DNA from: Termitomyces sp. T153
Taxonomy: Eukaryota; Basidiomycota; Agaricomycetes; Agaricales; Lyophyllaceae
NCBI GenBank assembly: GCA_018296165.2
Contig: JACKQL020000028.1
Location: 558,001 to 622,000 of the forward strand
Direction: 5' to 3'
DNA length: 64,000 bases
Program-made: the position numbers and the translations under genes
The notes under the pieces: model-generated
The model's input: the letters and a program-made list of their open reading frames with translations, nothing else
The model's database searches: none
What the model was told of the DNA's origin: nothing
Shown here: positions 51,436-61,407 of the stretch, piece by piece
Layout of the letters: each line of letters begins with the position of its first letter
Position numbering within the stretch: position 1 is the first letter of the stretch

Positions 51436-53247
51436 GTCCTAGCAAAAACCTGGGTCAGTCCATCAGTCAATAGTTGCTTAGAGTAGCATTCATAAAGTTG
51501 TTGAAGTGCAAATAAGTGTAATAACAACCTCTGGAGGCTGTGGCTCAATCACACAACTGGCAGAGGGGGATCCAAAGTCTATTTAACATTTACAAGAAGT
51601 TCTAGAGTTCTAGCTACTCACCTGGCAGAAGGAGATCCAAAGAGAACAAGTCTAAGGATTTCCAATGTGATTGTTTGGAAAATTTACTCTAGAGCTTCTG
51701 AAAAAACATTCAACAACAACCAAATCTGGAATCCAATCCAAAAACAGAAATGCACCATAAATGGCCTCAATCTCCAGACTTGCAGCATGTGACCATGTAT
51801 AAATATATTCAAAAGATAGCCCTTGGTTAAAAGTACTTGTCATCAGAAAATGGAAGGTCAACAACAGATAGCAGGTTTGGAATAAAGGAAACAATTGGAG
51901 GATCTGGTGAGAGGCAGTGTGGAAGACACTTGTCTGAAATCCAGACAGAGAACCATTGCAGTGTAAGGGCTGAGACTGGAATCAATAAATATGTAAAAAG
52001 AAGGAAAATAAAGGAAAACCATGAGGGAGAATGGGGAGTCTCCTAACAGTAAGGAGGTTGGAGGTTAGGGGTTGTCAGGGCAGGGTAGTTGTAATTGGAG
52101 GAATGGGGCAGCCATACAGATCAGCTGGTATTGTGGTTGTCAGCCAGTAGTTTTGTGGGTATGCATAGTTAGGCATCAAGTATTCCAATGAGCAGGGGGA
52201 CTAAATCTGGAGACAAAGTGAAGTTGGAGGACTTGGAGTTGCACTGGATTCTTGTCAGGAGTGGGGTAAACAATTAATTGTATTTGGAGTAGTGTAGTTA
52301 CAAGATAAGTCAAGATGAAGTGCCTGAAAACTGATAAGGGCCAAAAAACAGATGATGCTGTAAAACTAAGATCAGGAAACATATAAAGACTTAGGCAACA
52401 TCAAGACTGAGGTACTGACTATAGTGGTACAGTACTTATAGTAGCAGCCCCACAGGGTGAGCCAGAGGTCAGCTGTGAACACAGGGCATGGTGCCAAGAC
52501 TTAGCAGGGTTCCAAGACCTACAGCAGGGCAGCAGTGCTGAGACAAGGTTGGTGGCATCACTAGAGAATCCTGGATAAGTGTAGGACTGGTTCAATGGCT
52601 TTATCGGGCAAGTCCAGAGTGTTCTGCCTCATACTCTTTATGTGTAATTTCCAGTTTAGGAAGGTACTTCCCATTGAGGAATGTGTTCTCATGGCCTAAT
52701 ATAGAGGGTGACCAAAATGATGGTGACCTAAAAATATATCTCAACCAGTTTTGATCATATGGAAATTCTGTCTTGGAAATCTCTTCCCCATGAAAGGAGC
52801 ATTTTGGCAAGACAACAAAAAAAAGAACCAGTTTTGAAGGTGTCACCCTTTTTGTCACATTTAGGTGGTGATTAAGTGAACCATATAGCCATTGGATTGG
52901 GCAAGGGTGAGGAGGTAGTTGCCCAGGGTTAATTTGGGCATCTGGCCACTTGCCGACCTCATCTTATCTTTTCATCTATCTATCTCTTTACCTCATCCAT
53001 CTCTTTATCCTTTCACCTCTTTGGCCTCTGGCCACCCACTTTGTACTCTCTCCGTTGTCTCCACCTACTTATAAACCCACAATCATAGCCAGTGAGACTT
53101 GTTATCTCACACTGCACTCATAGGTATGTCCTTCTTACTATCACTTATGTCATCTCACACTGTGCTTGCAGATTCATCAATTAGACTCGAGATCATTATG
53201 TAGATTGTATCATTTGCATCTAATCTAATCTCTCATGCATACAGTGC
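51436..53247. other. CpG-depleted repeat-derived sequence
   Basis: No intact gene. ACATCAAGACT at about 52393 resembles the LTR transcript-start motif and may mark another decayed LTR whose ends were not found. A pyrimidine-rich stretch covers 52955-53060. Confidence 0.4.
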
Positions 53248-54010
53248 ATGAGCACTTCTTTGAGAGACTCTACTGCATTACCACCTTGTGCTTCCAATGG
53301 CTGCTTAAAAGTCACACTGTCACCTGCACCTGAACCTTGCATCATGGACCCCTCACCTACCATCTCAACCAATGACTTCAATACATTGAATGCAACCATA
53401 TCCAAACTTGGTACCCTCATCAGAGACATGGTCACCAGAATGAATACAAATGGAGGCCCAGGCTGCCCAGTGCAGGCCTCTCAGGCAGCAGCAGAATTAA
53501 TACCCCTAATTATGGTGGTAGCAGCTAATGGCACATCTATTGTTACCCCCACTTCCCTTCACACATGCTTCCCCAACATTGAGGTGGCAGTAATCATGGC
53601 AATCATCATGCATGAGTTCAAGGTGGCCAATTTTCATAAGCTTGACCCCACAAATTGGGACAAGGAAGTTGCATACACATTTTACAGCATGACAAACCAG
53701 TTCAAAATCAGCAACTGCTCTGCCAAGGAGTATAAAAACTCCTTCTCCATCATTGTCCCCCTCCAGCACTACTTCAATGTCCTTGGGTTCCACCTGCCCA
53801 AATCTAACAACATACCTTTTTCTATGAGTATACTGCTCACCTGATTGAGCTAATCACAGAGTACAAATGGTTGGCAGTTTTTCAGTACCATTCAGTATTC
53901 TTCAACCATTGCTGATCAGATATGGCTGCAGGCAATTATTCTGGCTGGGGGGTTCCTGCTACAGATTTACTGAGTAAGCATGTCTATGCCTACAGGAAGG
54001 CCATGCCTGG
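53248..54010 (+). pseudogene. Retrotransposon gag-like protein, decayed
   Basis: The first frame (53248-53844, 198 aa) ends in a capsid-like region: HEFKVANFHKLDPTNWDKEV, NCSAKEYKNSFSIIVPLQHY, FNVLGFHLP. After a frame change, LIELITEYKWLAVFQYH, a stop, then AAGNYSGWGVPATDLLSKHV complete the pattern of agaricomycete LTR-element gag-like proteins. The relic stops about 25 bp before the LTR that starts at 54035. CpG-poor. Confidence 0.75.
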
Positions 54011-54034
54011 GAAACAGTCTAGGGCAGCAGTGGG

Positions 54035-55138
54035 TGTCATGACCCATTCCCTGGACCCTTGTACATTGCCCAACAAACCCCCATCCCCCCAGAACCTCCC
54101 TCGATGCTCTGTCAAACTTCCCCAGCATTCCACGCCTACTCTGGCTAACTCCAATGCATTCTTGGCTAACTCTGACAGCCCCCTGGCCAACTCTGATGTC
54201 TTCTCCACAGCCACCAGCACTTCCCCTGGATCTCCTGAGCCCCTGGGACCACTCCTCCACCATGCCTGACCCCATTACATGCCATCAACTCGACACCCTG
54301 GCTCCTCCAACTTACCTCGGAGTATCATGACAACCTCAGAACAGACTGCGTCAACAATTAATCCCATCAACATATCAATGCTGCCCACCCTCTGGTCATA
54401 ATTAACACCCGTCAACTCTGCCAAGCCCTGCCACCACAGCTGACATTCCCGGAGCTCTCCAGTAGTCAGTATATAAGATGTAGAGTAGCTCTTCGTACTC
54501 TAGTCTTGAGATTACCTGCCTTACCTGATGTGTTTCTGATTGTTTCTTCTTGTGTTTTGTGTTCTGTGTCTCATTTTCCTTATTCTCAGTCTCTTGGTCT
54601 TATCTTGTCTCTATTCTATTATCATTTTGTTATTGTTCCATGTCTCTACCTGAATCTATTCTTGTTCTTGTCTCATCTCATTCGACTCTGTCTCATTTCA
54701 TTCGACTCTGTCTCATTTCATTCGACTCTGTCTCATTTCATTCGACTCTGTCTCATTTCATTCGACTCTGTCTCATTTCATTCGACTCTGTCTCATTTCA
54801 TTCGACTCTGTCTCATTTCATTCGACTCTGTCTCATTTCATTCGACTCTGTCTCATTTCATTCGACTCTGTCTCATTTCATTCGACTCTGTCTCATTTCA
54901 TTCGACTCTGTCTCATTTCATTCGACTCTGTCTCATTTCATTCGACTCTGTCTCATTTCATTCGACTCTGTCTCATTTCATTCGACTCTGTCTCATTTCA
55001 TTCGACTCTGTCTCATTTCATTCGACTCTGTCTCATTTCATTCGACTCTGTCTCATTTCATTCGACTCTGTCTCATTTCATTCGACTCTGTCTATTGTGT
55101 TCAAGTCCTCTTGACCATAACGCCCCCACAAATTCTGT
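54035..55138 (+). repeat. Outer LTR (level 1 of nest), left part
   Basis: Starts TGTCATGACCCATTCCCTGG. It is the reverse-orientation counterpart of the 1,131-bp LTRs and aligns with their reverse complement: a TATATAAG box at about 54471, then CTCTAGTCTTGAGATT. It continues at 63667 after the nested insertions, where GATTACAATTACAAACCTCC matches the next part of the same LTR. Its right end lies beyond the window, so solo or paired status is unknown. Confidence 0.85.
54681..55093. repeat. Perfect 20-bp tandem array, about 20.6 copies
   Basis: The unit TTCGACTCTGTCTCATTTCA is repeated 20 times without a mismatch, plus a partial copy ending at 55093. It lies inside the outer LTR, downstream of its predicted transcript start. 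Three units make 60 nt, so all three frames stay open and encode the same 20-residue cycle; the two ~200-aa ORFs here are products of the repeat, not genes. Confidence 0.97.
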
Positions 55139-55173
55139 TGATGTACTCCTATGCCACCTAGTGCCATGCAGGA
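55139..55173 (+). repeat. Second-family LTR (level 2), left 35 bp
   Basis: TGATGTACTCCTATGCC... matches the start of the copy at 57444. Preceded by CTGT (55135-55138), which recurs at 63667-63670 after the right part of this LTR. Interrupted by the 7.4-kb element after CAGGA. Confidence 0.85.
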
Positions 55174-56304
55174 TGTCAGGTTCCGCTGACCTCGGGGGCT
55201 CAGCTGCACTGGGCAAGTCCTTACTAGGCGGGCGTGATCCCCTTGCACTGGTAACCAAACACCCAAAAACGTTCCAGGCACTGATGGCTTGTGTGGATAG
55301 TTGGTGGGATGTGATCCAGATAGATCTGGGGAGGCCCGGAGAAGTCAGATTGCAAGGAAACGAGATGGTCTTGGCAGGGTTCAGGCAGAAGACCGTATGG
55401 GAGATTTGCGGAAGCAAAGGAGTAGGCAGCTGTGTGATCAATGGGAGCGGAGCCGGGGTTTGATGGGAGATCATTTGGAGTTGATGGGATCCAGGACCGA
55501 GCGAAGAGCGAGGTTTGGGCCTGGTGAAGGAGTGTTGGGGTTCGTAATCGTAACCACGGAGTTCATAAGGTCATTAGGGTTGATGAAGACTTGGGCACAA
55601 CGGTGGGACGGAGTCACCGAGACAGCATCAGACGAAATGATATGGAACAAGAGTAGATTCGAGTGGAGGTACAAAATGATAACAAGAATGATAACAAAAT
55701 GGAGACGAGACAAGACTGGGAGACTGAGATAAGACTGGGAGACTGAGATAAGGAAAACAAAACACAAAACACGAAACATGAGAAGGAAACAATCAGACCA
55801 TAGGTAATGTTAAGCAATATCAAGACTAGAGTACAAAGAGCTACTCGACGGCTTATATACTGACTACTGGAGAACTTCGGGGTATGTCGGCTGCGGCAGC
55901 GGGGCTTGGCAGAGCTTGACGGAGTGGGCAGGTGTCGGTTGCGATCAAGGATCGGGCTGCGCTGATACGTTGATGGGATCATTGGGGAACGCGGGTCGCC
56001 CCGAGGTTGTCGTGATACTCTGGAATAGGTCGGAGGAACCAGGGTGTTGAGTTGATGATGGGTGGCGAAGATCGGGAACAGCAGGGGTGGTTCTTGGGGT
56101 TCGGGAGATCCAGGGTAAGTGTCAGTGGCTGCAGGGAAGGCACTGAAGTTGGCCAGGGGGCCATTGGAGTTAGCCGGGGAGGCGTCGGAGTTAGCCAAAA
56201 TAGGCGTGGGGCATGGGCGGAAGTTCGGTGGAGCGTCGGGGGTTTTTTGGGGGTTCGGGGGGTTGATGGACGATGTGCGGGGGTTCAGGGGACGGGTCGT
56301 GACA
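55174..56304 (-). repeat. Left LTR (3' LTR in element orientation)
   Basis: 1,131 bp, same length as the right LTR. Differences from it are mostly CpG transitions near 56140-56240. Its last bases (GGGTCGTGACA) abut the polypurine tract. Confidence 0.92.
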
Positions 56305-56320
56305 TCACCCCCCCTTCAGC
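56305..56320 (-). other. Polypurine tract
   Basis: On the minus strand GCTGAAGGGGGGGTGA lies directly before the TGTCACG start of the 3' LTR, as needed to prime plus-strand DNA. It fixes the element orientation as minus. Confidence 0.75.
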
Positions 56321-56408
56321 ATTGAGACCCTTCGAGACGCAGGGGGCAGGACGGGGATCGGCAGGGCGTGGGAGTCGAAGCCGAGCAATATTGATCAATC
56401 CACAGTGA

Positions 56409-57446
56409 GTGATAGCGGCATGGGAGACGAAGTTGAAGCGCGGCCACCGCTTCGTCAGGGTTCTCCTCAGTCAATTAAAAGCTTTGGACATACCCCGGGG
56501 TTTCCCAAATTTTGTCATGTCTTCCCCCAACATTCCAGTAGTCCCTTCGGCTGATTTGGACGAGGTGGTGGTGTATGACAGTGGGGGGGAGGAGTTTGAG
56601 CGTCGGCGCCGTGCTAGTGTCAGGGACTGGAGTCATAAGTGGTGTTGACTTGTCTTTTCGGGATGATTGACGGGGCTTTTGTAGAGTCGTCCATGGTGGT
56701 GGTGGTGGATTTTCCGGGGGTTCCGAAACGGACCAAGTTTTGTCCCGCATTGCCAAAGGGGAAGGGGGCGTCCTCGGCGGTGGTTTGGGGGAAGTGTCGA
56801 GCCTCCCCGCCCTCGGGGGCGGGACCCAGCAAGAGGCTGCATGGGCGCGAGTCGTCGGCGGGGCCTCCGGAGTCCTCCCTTTTTTCTCCTGCCCCGGGCG
56901 TCCCCTCGGAATGGTCGTCGAGTCCCCCCGCGCCAATTCCTTCAATCACGGAGGTCTTTCTTCGCAAGCAGGTGGAGGCTTTGACAACGTCGTTGGCAGT
57001 ATGGGAGGGTGAGCTCCGACGGGCAAGGGAGGACCGTGACGTAGCTCCGGAGGGGGATGTGTTGTGGGTGGAGCTGGAGGTGGCGAGGCGGAGGGAGGAT
57101 TGGTTGGCCAACAAGGCCACTTCAGGGTGCGCAGGGATCCTTTGTGAGTTGTCTCCCGTTCCTCCGTTCGTTACTGACAGTTCATTTTCTGGGTTTAGGC
57201 TGGGTGTGGGAGCATCGGGTCCTCTTGGACGGTGCCTCCATGGCATTTGCGTCGATTCAGGACGGGTTGACGCAGGGGTCCACAGTTCAGCCTCCGGAGT
57301 TGCAGCAGGGGATGGCGCGATTGGAGAGGTTGTTGGCGGGGCATTGGCGACGCAATGCAGTGGCCCCGGGGTCATGGTGGGAGGTGGCAGCTGATGCGGG
57401 GGAGGCATTGCCGGGGTTGGCAGAGATCTTAGCGGTGGTGCGGTGA
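56409..57446 (+). pseudogene. Antisense coiled-coil ORF inside the LTR element
   Basis: The plus strand, antisense to the inferred element direction, carries protein-like sequence over three frame-shifted pieces. Around 56515-56646: VVVYDSGGEEFERRRRASV and DWSHKW. In the frame 56639-57180: a Ser/Pro-rich linker and a coiled coil (ITEVFLRKQVEALTTSLAVW, ELEVARRREDWLANKA). In the frame 57057-57446: SIQDGLTQGS, MARLERLLAGHWRRN, GSWWEVAADAGEAL. The overall pattern resembles small accessory proteins often seen in agaricomycete LTR elements. Its stop TGA is the first codon of the inner solo LTR. Whether it was ever expressed is unknown. Confidence 0.5.
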
Positions 57447-58569
57447 TGTGCTCCTATGCCGCCTAGTGCCGTGCAGGAAACCAAAAAAAGAGAACCTAAC
57501 ACTCGTCACTAGATAGGGTAGCTGGCAGTAGGAAATTATTAGTTGAGGGCGAGTCAGTAACCGTCCCAGAGAACTAGAGCGAAAGTGGTGGCGTGGAAGT
57601 GAAGTCAAAAATAGTCGCTACCACTAACAGTAGTCGCTAGTGACAGTAAGAGGAAAAAGGTGAAGACAAATAACGTTGCTAAGAACCAGCGAACTTGAAA
57701 CGGTGGCAGGGAGAGTAAAGGAGAGAGACAGCAGTAAGAGTAAAACTGAGATCGAAGGACGAATGTAAACTTGTTGCTAGCCGCAATTGCTAGCGTCTCC
57801 AAGTTGAAATAACGCTAATAGGCACCCGTAGTCGGTACCACACTAAGTCGAGGTCGAAGTCGAAGAGGCTTGTCGCTAAGCCAAAGTCGAAGACGAGATG
57901 AGGGAAAGAGATGGGGCAAATGAAATCTTAAGCTGGTAGCTTATAGAGAGGGGAGTGATACGATGGTGATTTGATGGTAAAATTTGATGGGGTGATGTCT
58001 ATGTACAGGCAGTATTTATACGTTTTCGAAGTATAGTAAGGGAAGGTAAGTAATTAAGCGCCACTAGCGGCGGCGTCTGCCACTGTGTTTATGTTGCGTG
58101 CCAGGCGTCAGTCCATAACTAAGTAAAAAGTCATAGGTGAAGCCTTGGCGACGACTAATTGCTAATAAGAACCAAAAAGAGAACAAGTCCGATGTCAATA
58201 CCTGAAGTATGAACACCATTTGGGGATGTTGGTAAGCTCGACAAGGGGAATGATAGTAAAAAGGTATGCGTCTGGTAATATGTCCATATATAGTAAAGGA
58301 ACGCCGTTTTGTCACCAGGATCGCTAAGGTCGCTAATAATCGTTGCCAAGGGGGTCTAGGCCTTGATGGTCCAGGCCCAAGTTCCAGGCTTTGCGTGATG
58401 TTCCCTGTGATCAATAAGTCTCATGGTCGCTAGAGTCTCGTGCTTCGGTCCAATCCTCGGGCTAAGTCCCATGTGCTGAGTGTTGTGACTTGTGTCAAAT
58501 TCAAAGTAGTCAGCTGCCGCTAAGTCCGAACTGCCGAAAAAGGTGCTCAGCAATAACTGGGGCTCATCA
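57444..58569 (+). repeat. Second-family LTR (level 4), solo, 1,126 bp
   Basis: Starts TGATGTGCTCCTATGCC and ends GGGGCTCATCA, so TGATG/CATCA form short inverted ends. It matches the interrupted copy 55139-55173 + 62539-63666. CpG sites are intact. The flanks GCGG and GTGG differ by one base, consistent with a worn 4-bp target duplication. It interrupts the 7.4-kb element and so is younger. Confidence 0.82.
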
Positions 58570-61394
58570 GTGGGCCCAGATGGAAGTCGACCTGGGGGTT
58601 GGGTTGCCAGGGGGTCCGGGGAGGGAGTGAGATGGGTGTGGGCCTCATTTCTTGTTGCTCTCGGACTTGCTGCCTCCCTCGCCTTGTTGTATATAATTTT
58701 TTGTACGCAAACATGCCCTCTTCTTGGTCCCTGGGCATGTGAAGTGAGGTTTTAGTTTGTATGAGGGCAAAGTAAGCGAAACATGCAGGGGTGTGAGAGG
58801 GAGTTGAATCCCTAGTGAATCCAGAGGCGGGGGTTACGCCTGTCAGTGCCGACTGTGCTGGCTAGTCCCGGGGTTTGTCGGGACGGGGCGGGGCATTGCA
58901 GGGAGGGCTCCCAGGGTCTGGCAAGGGTGGTGGGAGTTCTCCGGTGGAGTTCCAGGGTGTTTTGGGGTGTTGTATTGCATTTGATTCTCGGAATTTCTGA
59001 CCAGGGGTGTAGGGGTTTTCTTTGGTCTGCAGCGGGGATGTGCGCCATGTTGGTATTGGAGGGTGGGCCTTTGAATCTTTCACGGGTGTCCAGCGGTTCG
59101 GGGTTTTGGTCTTCCTGGCCGTGCGGTTGGCGGGGGAGACAGAGGTCTTCCCGGGATCTGGCCCTTATGTCGGTGCTGGTGGCAAAGGTGGCGGGGCCCT
59201 CTTCATTGGTGGGGGTCGGTGGGGCAAGGTTCATCCTCGCGGCATAGTTGGTCTGGGTCGGGGTCGTGTTCCGGAGTATTGCGTCTGTGGGCGGGCATGT
59301 TCGAGTGGTGCTTTGGTGTGCTCCAGAGTGTCAATGACCAAGGTGGCGGGGTGCGGGGTGATCAGTCCCAACCAGTTCCTTTGGGTCCGGAGCCGAAATT
59401 TGAGATTCCGGATCATCTACGTGATATTGCTTTCCTGGCCAAAGGTAAGCCCCGAGATGGATAGAGGGGTCTTACATATTTCTGATACTTCCTCGAGTTC
59501 AGAGGTCTGGGGGTCGGTGGTTCCTTCATCAGGGAAGAAGTGGGTGGTCCCGGAGTCGACACAAGGGTCACTCAGTGGGGATTTGTTGGTTGTTCACGGT
59601 TGTTGGGGCGGCAGAGAGGTCGGCCACGGGGAGGCACTGGAGTGGGGCTCCCTGGGAGTCATGGCAGGGTCAAAGCAACTCTTCATTTGTGTTCCGGAGC
59701 GGCCTGGAGATTGTTGCAAGTGTGGGGGTGGCAGTGGAGAGAGGCACCGCTCGCTTCTTGGGGGAGGCATCAGCAACCTTTGGGGTACTCTGAGAGATTA
59801 CTTCGCATGTGGCCTGCTTCTGGGTACTCCAAAGAGGATACTTGTATGTGGCTTGCTTCTGGGTGCTCCGATGGTGTGGTCCCCATTTGGCAGACATATT
59901 CCGGCATAGGGGTGGGATTCGGGGTGGGTGGTGATTTATGCTGCGGAGTTGGGGCTACCCGGGCATCGTTGTTGGCGTTGTAAGTCCCCTTGATCAAATG
60001 TTGTAGTCGGAGCGGAGGCCCTGGAGTCGTGTTGCCAGGGTCCAGAGCTGTGCCGAGGGGTTCGGAGGGGTGGATCAGGCAGTTTTGGGCTGGCACGGAG
60101 TCGTTTGGGTCGTCGAGCCAGGTGGGGGAGGTCCTTTAAGGATATCGGAGCGTATGCCCCTCGGGTCGTCAGGTCGCTTGAACGGCTGATCAACGTGTTC
60201 TGGATGATGGTGGGGCTTCTCCCTCCCTTATATGAACACATGTCAGCGTGTTTAGGGTACTTCGGGGAACTACTTCGTATAGGGTCCTTTTTTCTATAGT
60301 TAGTTTGGGGTGGCTCCTATGCTGGGGGTTCCTTCGTGGGAGGTGGCAGAGTCTGGAGTTTAGGTTCGGGAGTGGCATGTGGGGAGGGTTGGCATCAAGG
60401 GTCCTCAATGTCAGGGGTTCTGGATTGTGTGGGGGAAGGTGTTGAAATGGCGGCACGGTCCGGAGTTGTCCCTTGTCAAGAGTGGGGTGCCGTGGTCCTC
60501 CTTGTTGACTTTGGGGTTGTGCTTTAGTCGGCGGGGTGGAGGGTGCGTAGCCATTCTTTTCCTGACCATTTAGAAGCTTGGGGATGTCTTGGTCTTGTTC
60601 CGGGGTTGTCGGGGTTGGGTCGGAGGTGTCAGGGCCCCTTTATTTGTTGGGTGGAGGTGACAGCCGAGTCGACTGAGGCCCGGAAGCGGGTTCGGGGGTT
60701 GGAGCATAGCCTAGGTCTGGGGTTCTTGCTCTGTTGTTGGGGTTGTTGGGTCGAGCTTGATTTCGGTGGTTCCGGAGCTAGTTGTCGGAGGGCATAGTTC
60801 CTCGGGGGGGGGTCGATAGTAGAGTTTGGTGATGTTGTTGGTGATTAGTCGCGTTTGTCGGTCTGCGGAGTTGCTAGTGGGTCGGTGGATCCACAGGCAG
60901 GCTTTGGGGAAGCGCGTTCTCAGTGGTCTCTTTGTAGCTGGCAATCCTTGCGCAGTGGGTGACTGTTCTGTGGCGGGTTGGCATTATTGTTGGTCGGAGG
61001 GTTGGTGTGGTGCCAGAGACATTGTTGCTCATTTGGTCAAATGGTCGCCAGGTTTTAGGATGTTGTTCTTTGGGTGATGTTGGGGTCAACTTTGTGCGAG
61101 AGAACGGAGTTGGCAGAGAGGGTAAGAGTGGGGTGGGAGATGATTTGACGGTTTGCGCGAGGGGTTGGAGGTTGGGTGTGAGTTGGGGAGAGTGTCTGTG
61201 GGGGGAGCCATTGTATGAATGTAACCAGAGCGGAGGGGACGTTTGGTGTTGGATCCACAACTCAATGTGCCTCAGCAAATTGGGCAGGGCCGTACGAATC
61301 ATAAGGGTTTCCAGGCACGGGTAGACCATAGACATCAGAGTTATTTGATCATGTGTGCAGAGATAATGTGGGCATCACGGACGGGGTAAGGTAG
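58570..61394. other. GT-rich internal region of the LTR element
   Basis: About 2.8 kb with extreme strand asymmetry: the plus strand is rich in G and T, with many GGG runs. Long ORFs exist on both strands (e.g. 59022-59909 +), but they reflect the low frequency of A-containing stops on the plus strand. None shows a retroviral motif. Confidence 0.6.
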
Positions 61395-61406
61395 AGTCTT
61401 GATATT
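61395..61406 (-). other. Self-primer binding site
   Basis: On the minus strand AATATCAAGACT lies one base after the 5' LTR. It is the exact reverse complement of AGTCTTGATATT inside that LTR (minus strand, 62061-62050), which starts 32 nt after the first T of a TATATAA box. No TGG-type tRNA primer site is present. Confidence 0.75.
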
Positions 61407-61407
61407 A

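Noticed and set aside
54681..55093. Possible CRISPR array
   Set aside because: Units are contiguous with no spacers, and the genome is fungal.
54506..55161. Two ~200-aa ORFs over the 20-bp array
   Set aside because: They are the same 20-residue cycle read in different frames because three 20-nt units equal 60 nt; not genes.
57444..58569. Part of the 7.4-kb element's own interior
   Set aside because: It matches the LTR copy that flanks the element and has its own TGATG/CATCA ends, so it is a later solo LTR.
59022..59909. 295-aa plus-strand ORF in the LTR element
   Set aside because: It comes from G+T-rich composition with few stop codons; no conserved motif and similar long ORFs on the other strand.
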